Source: Styela clava (taxonomy: Eukaryota > Chordata > Ascidiacea > Stolidobranchia > Styelidae). From it: 64,000 bases of DNA. Below are positions 32,554 to 43,262 of the stretch, piece by piece; position 1 is the stretch's first letter, and every line of letters begins with the position of its first letter. The notes beneath the pieces are model-generated. The model made no database searches and was not told the origin of the DNA. It saw only the letters and a list, made by a program, of their open reading frames with translations. A program made the translations under genes and the position numbers. The stretch lies in the NCBI RefSeq assembly GCF_964204865.1, contig NC_135262.1, positions 6,572,001-6,636,000 on the forward strand. Reading direction: 5' to 3'.

Positions 32554-35500
32554 ATGAGATTCACACACAAAAATACTGTAATTTTTACTGCTCTGTTCCT
32601 GTGTTCAATTCAAACTATCATCGCCAATCATCAACTTAAGCAACGATTGAAGACCTGGGAAACTATATCTTCCGACGATATTACTTTTCATAGATCAAAA
32701 AGAAGTTTGGATGGCAAAGTTCCAACTGTTGATAAAGAGGTGAAATATTTTGAAATTTTTCCTAATTTATTTTTATTAATATGAATATGGTTTTATCAGT
32801 TGATCTCGATTTCTATATTAAAACCAGGCTCCGTTTCACTGTGGGAAATGTTCTGTTACCTATTTTTATAATTCAAAAATTGAAATGCTGTCAATTCGTT
32901 CATTGGTCATGATGAGAGATTATCAGCATGTCTTCAGTAGATTAGTACTAATACTATTAAATTAGCTGACAAGTCTGAAAGCTGAAAAGTCTGTCGGAAC
33001 AGAATTCGAATGGCGATGCATTGATGGTTTCTAATTATTCGGACGTTTCGCTCTCAAAGTATCATCATTTTTTAAGTCACGGTTTTTCAAACTTGGCCTT
33101 TCTCCCCACTAGGGGGCCACTGGCACAGCCTTCAGTGGTACCTTCCGTGATGATTACATTAATTTAAAGTGAATTGGCTGATTTGTTTAATTTTTTGCCT
33201 GTAATGCATTTGTTATTTTGTTTTCATTTGTTGGCCTGACTAATGGAAACTTGTTATTACAAACAATACTAGGTAGGCAGGGACCACAAGGGTTGATAGT
33301 TTTTGGAAGGGGTGGCATGTATTATGAAAGTTTGAAAACCACTATTCCAGAATATTTGTGTTCGAGATTTAGGAAATTGTTTATTAGGAAACTACATGTA
33401 TACTTTCAGTTCTTCAGTGCCATTTCATTTATTTTTCAGGTATCTTTTAATGCATTCCAACGTCACTTTCATTTATCTCTTGTACCTTCATCAGCAATTT
33501 TTGCTCCAAATTTCAAAGCTGCTGTTTATGGTCGAAATGGTAGAGAAGAAGTAACTCTGGATAAAACAAGCCTATTCACGGTAAATGTGACAAAACTTGG
33601 TCAATAAAGTGCAATAGTTTTTGAAAAGTTTTAAAAAATCGTTCATTTTGTATTCGTGAACTTGGTGGCCTAGTGGTTATTAAAGCATTATGGTCAACTG
33701 TGTTAGCATCGCAGGGTCATTGTACATTCCCACCACCTCACTCAAGCTGTAATAAATTAAGTAGGCAATGCTGAATTGAAGACATTCCAGTGTTCCCAAA
33801 ATAATATGTTTTCTTGTGGGGGTGCTTTTACAGGGTCTTGTTCCAGGAGAAAGGCTTGAATAAAAATTGTAGAAAAAAAATTTTCACTAAAAAATCCTGT
33901 CTGACAAAATTGAAAATGCCTGAAATTGTTGTTCGCTGTAAATAAAATATCTAGGCTATCAAAGCGGTGATTAAAATTGCGCGTCACATTGAAGTTTTTG
34001 AGTGTCATTTAGTACCGAATCTGCCTGTGGATGGAAAGAAATACTGGCAATGCTGCCGTGAGCACAGTCTATCATGATTTGTCATAGGTTAAACATTGTT
34101 ATTATTATTTGAGAATTTTCTAGTTTTCCACAACAAATATAAGAATCTGAATTTTGACTATTTTCTTAATTTTCAGGGAAGCGTGATGGGTGAGTCGGGG
34201 TCTTACGTTCAAGCACATTTAAATGGAAAAGAATTAATGGCGAGCATCAAAACGAAGCAAGATACGTATATAATCGAACCATCGTGGAGACATTTACCTG
34301 AGGATAAAGATAAATTAATGATTTACAGACGTTCAGATCTTAACATGACACGATTGGGAAATCCTCATAAAAATGACAGTTATTGTGACGTCAAATCTAT
34401 CATGGATGATATTCATCAGAATCAAAAAGTAAGTATGATATTTTAGTTTTTCATATTGCAAAAAATATAATAAATATAATAATACTTGATCACACTTGAA
34501 ATTGGTTACATTCTGATAAGTTCTTGCATAAACCGAGGATATACAATTGTTGCATTCAAAAATATTCTTGGATTTATGGAAGATTTAGAATATTTTTTAC
34601 AAAAGCTGTCATTTTGAACAATCATGAACCTCAAAAATATGGCATCTACTTGTGTATACAACTTATTTTCTGGAGTCAATTTGATCAATTTTAATATTTT
34701 TATTCATCTACTTTTTTCTCTTCTGAACATGACCTTGTTCTGGGCATGTTTGATCTTTTTGATCTATTATTCGACTCCTGTGGGGCATGATTATGCGAGA
34801 AAGAATTTAAGCCTTCCTTCAACGTTAAGTCCATGCATTTGAAACATATAACTGACTAACTAATCCCATCCTCGGCATAGACTGGTAACCGGATGAGTGG
34901 CAGTGGTTTGACATAAAATTTAGCGTCTTATTATCAGCGTTTCTTTCTAAAGGATAAATAGGTAAATCATATTCTTCATTTTAGACATCCCTGTTGTATC
35001 ATTTTTTATCTGTTATTATCAGCCTTTTATTTGTTATCTCTAATCTTTATCTCAATATTTGTTATTAGAAACAAGAGAAGAAACAGGTAACGTCAACTCA
35101 TCATAGGTCAAAACGTTCCACAAGCAAAAGGCTAAAAATTTGTACTCTATCTCTTGTGGCCGATCACAGGTATGCTTTAAAAAAACAAAAAATTTGTAAA
35201 TATTACTTACTTTTTATTATCAATTGCTTAATGATTGGATTCCTCCCCGGTTAGGAAACGTTGCACTATGGCATTCGTGTTTTGGTATTTTTTGTATCTA
35301 AATTATAATTTTGCCTTCAATTTTTTCAATTCAAAGTGCTATTTTTGAAAGGACCGTTATCTTTTAGGCTTGGCATTGCTACTCAAATTTATTACAGCGC
35401 AGGTTAGATGGTTGGCATGGCATTCGGAACCGAAGTGTTTGAACTACGACACCAACATGTCTCGTCCAACCTTTGCGTTTTGTTGCATATTTTTCTCTTC

Positions 35501-38500
35501 TCCAGTTCTAATTTTTGTCTACAATTTTTTCAATTTTAGATTTTATAAAGAAATGGGGAACAGCAACTATCAACAAACTATGTATTATTTAATTAACCTT
35601 ATTGAAAGGGTGAACCGAATTTTTAAAACAACAAACTGGAGTTCGGAAGAAGGAACTGACGAATACACTGGATATGGATTTCAAATTGCTGACATTAAAG
35701 TCTATAAAGAAAGCACATCGGAACCAAGGTGAAGAATTCTTTTCATTTTATATGAAACTCATTACTTATCGATCTCGATCGGTAAGTATGATGATAGGTA
35801 TATTTGTCTGTTAGACACTTTCGTATGTTACGTGATATCTCACGAAAACGAAGTTTAATCTGCTCCAAATTTTGCATGTGCATTCATCATATCTCGGACC
35901 AGAAGCCTATTTATTTTGGATGAATTATGCCGTATAATTAGCGAGTTGTTAAATAATTAGTGATGAGACATTTGGTGTCGCTATTAAGTCAGAGCGAATA
36001 TATCGAAATCGCAGATCGATAAGTCGGCAGTCTCCGATCGCTATCTAGTTTGCGCATTTCGCTCCAGATAAGGCTTTGTACAAGCTGAACCTAAGATACT
36101 AACACTGCTTTATCGTTCCCACAAATTAGGAGTTAAACAAGTTTGGGCATATGCTGAATATTAATTGTAAAAATCAAACTTATATTTACATGTTCAAATA
36201 TGATTCTAATTTGACTATAAAATCAAGAATTAACTGCATAAAAATGATAGAATATCAATACATACAATTTTATTTGAATATTTGGTTAGTGTTATATGCT
36301 TATCAGTCTTATTATGCTTCTGCGGATTGGCATCCATTTAAATTTAATCAGCAATATTTACATTACACACTCCTCTCAATACTGTGAATTGTCTTTTGTT
36401 TAATTTTGAAATTGGGGTCTAAAGTTAAAGTTTTATTGAACTGGCATCTGGCAGGAATCTTATTTTAGATTCCTTGATGTCAGGTGTAAATTCTTTGAGC
36501 ACATGAAAATTTTTTTTGAATTCACCTTTCAAAACTGGGTTTATTCTCTTGTTATTCCATTAGTCAAAGTGTTGCAAATTGATAAGGCTAATTACCAGAT
36601 TGCGGTGATTCTAAACTTCAGTGGTCGTTTATCTTTAAGTTTAGAATGGTAATGAGAAAATTCATATTGGAAAACACCATAAGATGCTTAAAAATATCCT
36701 TTCTTTTTTTATCATCTTGTTGATTTCCGGCTAATGCCAGTCATTTTTAATGAGATCTTACATTATGAGTATTATAAAACTATTTAATCAATTTCATCAT
36801 TATCAACCTGTGAGCGATTAAATTGGTATATAAATAATGATAAATTTCAATTCATTCCTCCTACAGCTTCAATTCCGACAGCACATCATGGTCGGCGAAA
36901 GGATTGTTAGAAGCATTCAGCGAACATAATCATGGAAATTGCCTTGCTCATCTATTTACATATGTTGATTTTAATAAAGGCGTACTTGGATTGGCATATG
37001 TTGGAGCTAGTAAGCTCGACGCTGTTGGGGGGATCTGCACTGACCCATATGAAAGAGGGTGAGTTATTCGACGATCTTACCGGAATATGATTTTTTTAAT
37101 ATTAACACGTGGAGAATAAAGTCGATGAGATGATTCATTCATATGACTAACCATGGCCTTTCAGCCGCTTACCACTCCATGTCTTTTTTGAGAATAGTTA
37201 ACCAGTTATTTGTTTCAGACAGACAAATAATGTTTGAAAATATGACTCTGACTACAAAAAAAATTTCCTAATCCATGTTTCCCATACTCTTATTGTTGCA
37301 TTTAATGAAACAATAATCTTGTTTATTTCTCAGTAATGGCAAACCAATTTGGTATCTCAATACTGGTTTAACAACAACTCGTAATTGGGGACAAAGAATT
37401 TTAACGTTAGAAGCAGATCTTGTCACAACACATGAATTAGGACATAATTTTGGTGCCGAACATGACAACGGTGAAGTCAAAGCATGCAGTCCCGGACAGG
37501 CAAGTTGAATATAATTTTTTTTAGTTTAGTACTTTGTCTGGTAAAGTATGCTATTATCATTCCTCTGCGGTTAGCTCATCTTGTGGGTGATCTTTCCATT
37601 CCCTTCTGAAACAGTCACTGCGATTACGCCTTCGTTGACAGGGTGGACTTTTCGGTGTATAATGACTTTTCTGACGCGTAAAATATTCAATCCATAACCA
37701 TTACGAGAATCCAAAATGTCCCTGAACCCCCCTGACTGCGCCACTGTGTGAGAGGATTGCTGTATTGTTGTCATAGGGTAGTTTACATAACTGCTAGTTA
37801 ATTACGACTTCCTCTACTATCAAGTATATGCAAATTTCTCTGGGCGCTATGAATTTCGTCTATAACTAGCCTATAACTTAATATTATCTTTTTAGTCGAA
37901 CAATGGTAACTTCATCATGTATCCTGCTGCAGTAAGTGGTGAACATGAAAACAATGATATGTTTTCCATATGTAGTAAAAATAACGTTCTTCCGTGTTTG
38001 GAAACAAAAGCAACAAAATGTTTTCATAAAGCTAAGGAAAACTTCTGTGGGAATTTTAAGGTACAGTTTCATGTTTACTGTGTTTTCAGGAGTATATGAT
38101 AAAACTCTCACGGTTGCAGCTAAATATATTTTTCAACTATTTCAAAATTCTGTAATTTCTGAGATAAAATAAAATTTTGTCGTGTGCTAGTAATGTATGT
38201 ATGTTCTTTGAATGTTTTTAAAATTCTATTTTTTTATTAAAATAAACTAAATCTTACAATAACTCAAATCTCTTTGAATAAATCAGTTTTTTACATGTCA
38301 TGCACTAATATTGATAGGTTATGAATTTTTAATATTCTTTGTTTTGGTAAAATGAGCCAAACTTAAATCATTTCGAAAAAATTTTCTGTATTTTTTCAAT
38401 TTTCATTTACCACTCTCAAATAGTGATAGTTATGATTTTTTTTCGAAATTTTCTATTTCGTTAAAATTAGCCAAATTTTACAATAAATAAAATTTTCTGA

Positions 38501-41500
38501 TTAAATAAATGCACTGTATCATTTTTTTGTGTCACTATTTATGCGCATTAATGCATGTTTTTTTGAATTTTTATAAAAGTTAGACTTGTAAAACTTACTG
38601 CCTTACAGGTAGAAGAAGGAGAGGAATGCGACGCTGGATATTTTGGTGCAAACGTAGAGGACGCTTGTTGTTCGAAGGAATGTAAGCTGAAGGAAGGGGC
38701 AACTTGTAGTCAAAAAAACTCAGTTTGTTGCAATGAGAATTGTCAGGTAATTAATTTACTCATGTTTTTTGTATTTTCATATCTCATTTATCATCGTTTG
38801 TTTTATAACTCGGGACAGCGCTTGGATATAAATTTATATCCTTACAATCAAGTATGAAAACCACTATTTGAAATCAAAATTTAGATTCTCAAAAATTAGT
38901 TGAATTTCTTAAATATTTCAATTTACAATTCATCATCATTTTTGGACACGAAGTTGACCTATGGATCAATCTGCTAAATTCTTACTTTTGTGAAAAAATC
39001 GCTTTTCTCCATAACTAAGGTACCATGTAGTTTCAAGTTTTTAGTACATAAAAACAAGGACACTAGAAGGCTATTACTTTTATTTTTTATTCTCTGCGAC
39101 CCAATGTTTTAATCAAAGGGAACACTTCTTATTCCATTTTGCTCGATCGCCTTCATGTTGATTGTCCGTTGATCTTTTCAGCGAACTAGATGCAGGCCGT
39201 ACTTGTATCAATGCATGACCTTCGTGTCCATATATTTGAGCATTACTACAGAGAGTTATACAGTGTAAAACTATTCAGAAATTAACGATGAATTTAGCAG
39301 TTGTTGTCAGTTGTCACAGTTTTTATTTCTATCGTAGGCAGCAAGCAAGACAACCCTATGTTACAGTGAAGTCCCAGAGTCTTGTTTACGAGATACATTT
39401 TGTGACGGACAAAATTTTACTTGTCCAGATCATTTGCATAAAGATGACAATGCAGAATGCGGAGACGAAGGTACTTTTTGTATTCATTATTGATTCTCAT
39501 GCTTTCAGTCTTTGATGGCTGTGATTATTTGTTTGAATATGTTTTTTATAAGTAGTTCAGAAGACCACTGCTGTGAGGAAGAGATGGAAAAACACATTTA
39601 AATAAACACCACATTCTCTGGCTAATAAGCAAACTTAACTTTTTAATGGGGTCGTCTTATTATTAGCTTCCCACCAGAAAATGATGGAAGAGGGAGACAC
39701 TAACGTGCCTCTTCAGCTTTCATGAGTCGGCGTTCTCAAACTGCGAATCTGTAATATCTCTGCTGTGATTATCAGATTTGCGTGTGCATCACAAGTAAAA
39801 GTAATTACCGATACCGTCATGTGTAGTAGTACCTCATGAAAACAAAGTATTTGACACTATTAAGTATTAACATAATTGATAATGCTGAGCGCGGTTTAAC
39901 CCTTTTAACCCAGCTATTAATCTTTTCATATTTATAATTTTCTAATAATTCATAAAATTAATCAAATCTATTTTTCAGCTTATAATTTTTTTTCAATATT
40001 TACTTTCGAATAGTAATTTAGAAATTCCTAGTTTTATTTCAAAGTTAGAAAATTTTGTAATTCTTGATTTTGTAATTAAAGAGCGAATTATTAATATTTC
40101 GAATAATTTCATTGCGCTATCTTTACCTGTACCTTATAAACCATTTTCAGGTAGATGTAAAGGTGGCAAATGTCAACCATTTTGTGCTACTGTGGGAATG
40201 AAACCTTGTTTATGCACTGACAAAAAAGAAAACTTTTGTTTGCGATGTTGTGCACCTGCGGGATCTTCTGGAGATGAAATGATAAGAGAATGCAAACCTT
40301 ACAAACCAGGAAACGTCACACATAAACTGAGGAATAATGCTAAATGTACTCTCGGATATTGTAATGATGTAAGATTTATGAATTAGTTGATATACTGTTC
40401 GATGTTTAACTCCAACTGGTTAGCTATCAATCAACCTATGTAGGCTTGGTTATTAGTACATCGAGCTAAGCGTAAGAACACGCTCACCATCGCATCTCTG
40501 ATTACCTTCCACAGGCTCGAATGTTTGAGTCTCGTCGGACGCTCACCATCGCATCTCTGATTACCTTCCACAGGCTCGAATGTTTGAGTGTCGTCGGACT
40601 AGATAACACATATAAAAATTTCTGGACTCCTCGCCGTTGTATGATGGTTCATGTAACCGCTGGCCGGTTAGGACTTCCGCCATAATCAAGTCCGTGCATC
40701 TGAAACAAAATCTGGTTAATCCATACCTGGCAAGAATCTGTAACTGGACGAGAGACTGTGGTTCGTTATATGATCATTATAACTTATCAGCTTACCTCTC
40801 CTCCGGTATAGATATTAAAATCTGATCTTACAGCTGTATTAAAGGGCAAGAGACATTCTTGATATCATAGGGCTATTTCGTCAACACCTCCCTCCTGGGT
40901 AGCGGAATTATATTTTAAATTTTCTTCGTCAAAAGTTTTTTTTTTTTTTTAAAAAGTAGAATTTTCATAACCTGTTTCGTACAAAAGCAGTCGACTTGTA
41001 ATTTGGTATCATAGGGATTTCAACCTAATTTTTATGTTTTGACTCATTTTTGCTTTTCCATTATTTAGAACGAATGTGTGAAACAGACACAAGATGTTAT
41101 TGAAAGAGTATGGAGTATATTTGAACATATCGCACCCGATAAAATAGGCGAATTTCTTGCTGATAATATCGTTGGCGCAGTTTTGGTGTTTTCACTCTTA
41201 TTTTGGATTCCTTGCGGGTGAGTAATATATTTTTCAATTTACTTTATTAATTCATTAATTTAGTCACCGCGCATGGTACCTAGTAAGAGTCTTTAATTAG
41301 GGCACTCAGGAACTACTCCGAGGTCCCCGAAGGCCCAATTTTAGAAACTCAATGTTACACATTAGAAGCATGCTTGCCATGACAACTCTGATTACCCTGC
41401 CAGATATGCATGCTCTCATCACATAGAAAATATTTAGGTGCCATAGGAATGCTGGACTCCTCGCAATTGTAGGGTGATTCATGTAGTCCAGTGGTCAGCA

Positions 41501-43262
41501 ACCTACGGCCCGCGGGCCGGATCCGGCTCGCGTAGCAATATAATCCGGCCTGCGACACTTCACTGAATTATAGTAACAAAACGGCTGTTATGTCAATTAT
41601 ATTCTTTACGCAAAAGAATTTACCTGTAGACTAAATTATATTATAACGTTACAAGTATATAAGTCACAATTACTCGTTCAATGAGCCTATAATTTAATTA
41701 TAATTTAGACAAATGGCAACAAAACGCCGAAAAGTTGATGCTGAAGTGCAAATGGTTCAATGGTTGGCGCATAAAATATTGAAATGGTCAGTCTTCGCGC
41801 TCTGCTTAAAATTAACCTCTGATCTGTGTAAAAAAATGTGATTCATCGGTCATCCGTTCGGTTTTTAACATTCTGAAAATATGTGCGGCCCGCCAATGAC
41901 TTGCATCCTTTAATGGTAGCTAGCTATTGTCATACCTACATGACCAGGTAGACAACAGGCTGTAGATTGCCATATCATTGAACCATCTGATCATCATTGC
42001 TCTCCCTTAGGATAAATATGACAATCCTGTTCTAATTAGTTTAACATTGATTTCCAATATCATATTTTTTATCAGTTGTCTTGTTAATTTTGTTGACAAA
42101 CAACGGGAAAAACAACGAAGAGAAGACGATAACTGGTTTACTTCTAAAGGACATGAATTTTCGAGAACTAACGCGTATGGCGGAATGTTCGGGTCTTCCA
42201 ATGCACTTCATCAAGTACAGAAAGCTAACGCTCTTAATATAGCCGCAGCAAAAGCGGGCTTTGGTGCGAAGGATCAGTGGCGAGCTTCTAAGGACAAAGG
42301 AGCAGTAGTAAGGTAGGTTTTTATTTTTAGAGTAAGTTAACTTCCTCCCAAAGATTGCAATTATTGTAATTGAATGTGCAAGAGAGAGAGAGAGTGGTTT
42401 GTTTTAACTGAAAACGGTAACACAACAAAAAAGTAATTTGAAGCAAGACGTGGTAATGATATGGCCCAATAGTGCATTGTTGCAATTTATCTCAACATGG
42501 CTTATATCAATTTGATTCGATCATATTTTCACACTAGCCTACAATTTGTTCGGTTTGTTCTTCAATTTATCATAAAGCTTGAATTCGATCATTTATAAAA
42601 ACCAGTCTTATCTCACAGTCATTTTTTGTGGATTTTATTAAATACCAATCTATAAGCTGTTGAAGTCGATAAAAATTGCATTTCTAAGAGGATCTAAATT
42701 TAATTGAATCGTCGTGATATATTTATTATGGCAGGCTCGAGTTATATACTTGACTCGAGTTAGGCTTGAGTCACCAATTACGAAATACTTGACTGGAGTC
42801 ATGTAAATAGAATTACTCCAACTCATCAACTAACCCTCAGTGATTAACTTGACTCAAGAGTCAAGACTCTGATGACCCGTGGCTCAACTTGGTTTACGTC
42901 TCGTTTTGGAACTTGAGCTATTCTATTAGGCATTTCCTCAATCGAGCGATAACAAGTTTAAAACTCATACATCGACAATATTATATTTAAATATACTTCG
43001 CAGAAAATCACAGGAGAAATTAACAGATAGTACGAATGGCCTTGATGATCGAGTTGGAAGAGGGGACGCAATCGTAGTGACGGGTGACAACCGAAATGCT
43101 ACTGAAGACGATTCATGGCAAAAATCCGGGATTTTTTCGAAGCCAAAAAGTAATTTCGATCTTAATAATGACAAAAATACTCCTAGTGCAAGCAGGTCAA
43201 GTACGCCGAGGCCGCAATTGGTTCGTCAACAAGATGTAGGATCTGAAGAAGCCGATTCGTAA
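32554..43262 (+). CDS. ADAM17: ADAM17 (TACE) metalloprotease, 14 exons
   Basis: Exons: 32554-32739, 33440-33580, 34177-34428, 35069-35169, 35540-35728, 36867-37058, 37334-37499, 37896-38060, 38609-38746, 39338-39470, 40151-40368, 41069-41217, 42076-42312, 43004-43262. All join in frame to 841 residues (human 824). Signal peptide about 1-24; prodomain with a cysteine-switch candidate C179; furin site RSKR (206-209); catalytic domain with the zinc motif [12 protein letters not shown] from H387 and the Met-turn MYPAAVSG. Then come a disintegrin-like domain ([13 protein letters not shown]), the membrane-proximal Cys-rich region, the conserved juxtamembrane helix, the membrane span at about 661-680, and a 160-residue cytoplasmic tail. 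ADAM17 sheds membrane-anchored ligands such as TNF- and EGF-type precursors at the cell surface. Intron 7 has a GC donor (CAG/GCAAGT), required by phase. The loop between exons 5 and 6 is shorter than in human, so a small exon there could be missed. AATAAA at 43988-43993 is a possible 3′ end. Confidence 0.95.
33078..33355. mobile_element. Degraded hAT-like element in ADAM17 intron 1
   Basis: CACGGTTTTTCAAACTTGGCC at the left faces GAAAGTTTGAAAACCACTA at the right. The inverse complement TAGTGGTTTTCAAACTTTC matches the left end. A GGGGGCCACTGGCAC motif lies inside. No clear 8-bp target duplication remains, so the boundaries are approximate. Confidence 0.6.
33661..33775 (+). mobile_element. tRNA-derived SINE-like copy in ADAM17 intron 2
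   Basis: GGTGGCCTAGTGGTTATTAAAGC matches a pol III A box (TGGCCTAGTGGTTA). CGCAGGGTCATTGTACATTCCCACCACC lies at the B-box/acceptor-stem position, complementary to the 5′ GGTGG. It is followed by CACTCAAGCTGTAATAAATTAAGTAGGCAATG, whose relative recurs near 60695-60727. It is a SINE head, not a functional tRNA: the B box lacks GGTTCGA. Confidence 0.6.
34840..34975 (+). mobile_element. SINE-like 3′ fragment in an ADAM17 intron
   Basis: CATTTGAAACATATAACTGACTAACTAATCCCATCCTCGGCATAGACTGGTAACCGGATGAG-type order is shared with 23280-23420 and 40697-40825; it ends GGATAAATAGG. It lies in intron 3, before the furin-site exon. Confidence 0.6.
37140..37222 (-). mobile_element. SINE-like fragment in an ADAM17 intron, reverse orientation
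   Basis: On the minus strand it contains GTCTGAAACAAATAACTGGTTAACTATTC and CATGGAGTGGTAAGCGGCTG, the same block as in the forward copies, in intron 6 between the catalytic-domain exons. Confidence 0.55.
40442..40830 (+). mobile_element. Longest SINE-like copy, tRNA-related head
   Basis: Begins with AGGCTTGGTTATTAGTACATCGAGC (A-box-like). CACAGGCTCGAATGT is B-box-like, and a body follows with GGACTCCTCGCCGTTGTATG, GACTTCCGCCATAATCAAGTCC and CATCTGAAACAAAAT, ending TATAGATATTAAAATCTGAT. The same body recurs in at least six partial copies in the window. A 59-bp segment of the head is tandemly duplicated (40481-40539 and 40540-40599). It lies in ADAM17 intron 11. Confidence 0.65.
41350..42030 (+). 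mobile_element. SINE-like copy interrupted by a hAT fragment
   Basis: 41350-41488 matches the SINE head and body (CTCTGATTACC, GGACTCCTCGCAATTGTAGG, GTGATTCATGTA). 41919-42030 matches its tail (CTGATCATC, CCTTAGGATAAATATGACAATCCTG). Between them a hAT-like sequence starts exactly inside the body, so the hAT inserted after the SINE. It occupies ADAM17 intron 12. Confidence 0.6.
41489..41918 (+). mobile_element. Degraded hAT element nested in a SINE
   Basis: Starts CAGTGGTCAGCAACCTACGG followed by GCCCGCGGGCCGGATCCGGC, a classic hAT left end. Downstream, an ATG at 41713 opens [17 protein letters not shown], like the start of ZBED/hAT transposases, before the frame breaks. It ends in GTGCGGCCCGCCAATGACTTGC and has lost a clean right terminus. 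430 bp remain. Confidence 0.7.
42732..42905. repeat. GACTCGAGT-rich degenerate tract in an ADAM17 intron
   Basis: Contains GGCTCGAGTTATATACTTGACTCGAGT, GGCTTGAGTC, ACTTGACTGGAGTC, ACTTGACTCAAGAGTCAAGACTC and GTGGCTCAACTTGG. The units are irregular, but the words are those of the ordered minisatellite at 58662-59072. Confidence 0.65.

Noticed and set aside
33218-33439. Upstream part of the long frame covering ADAM17 exon 2
   Set aside because: It is intron sequence, partly hAT remnant; the exon begins after TTTTTCAG at 33440, where homology to ADAM17 starts.
33661-33735. tRNA gene starting GGTGGCCTAGTGGTTA
   Set aside because: The acceptor stem can pair, but the T-arm lacks GGTTCGA and the anticodon arm does not fold; scored as a SINE head instead.
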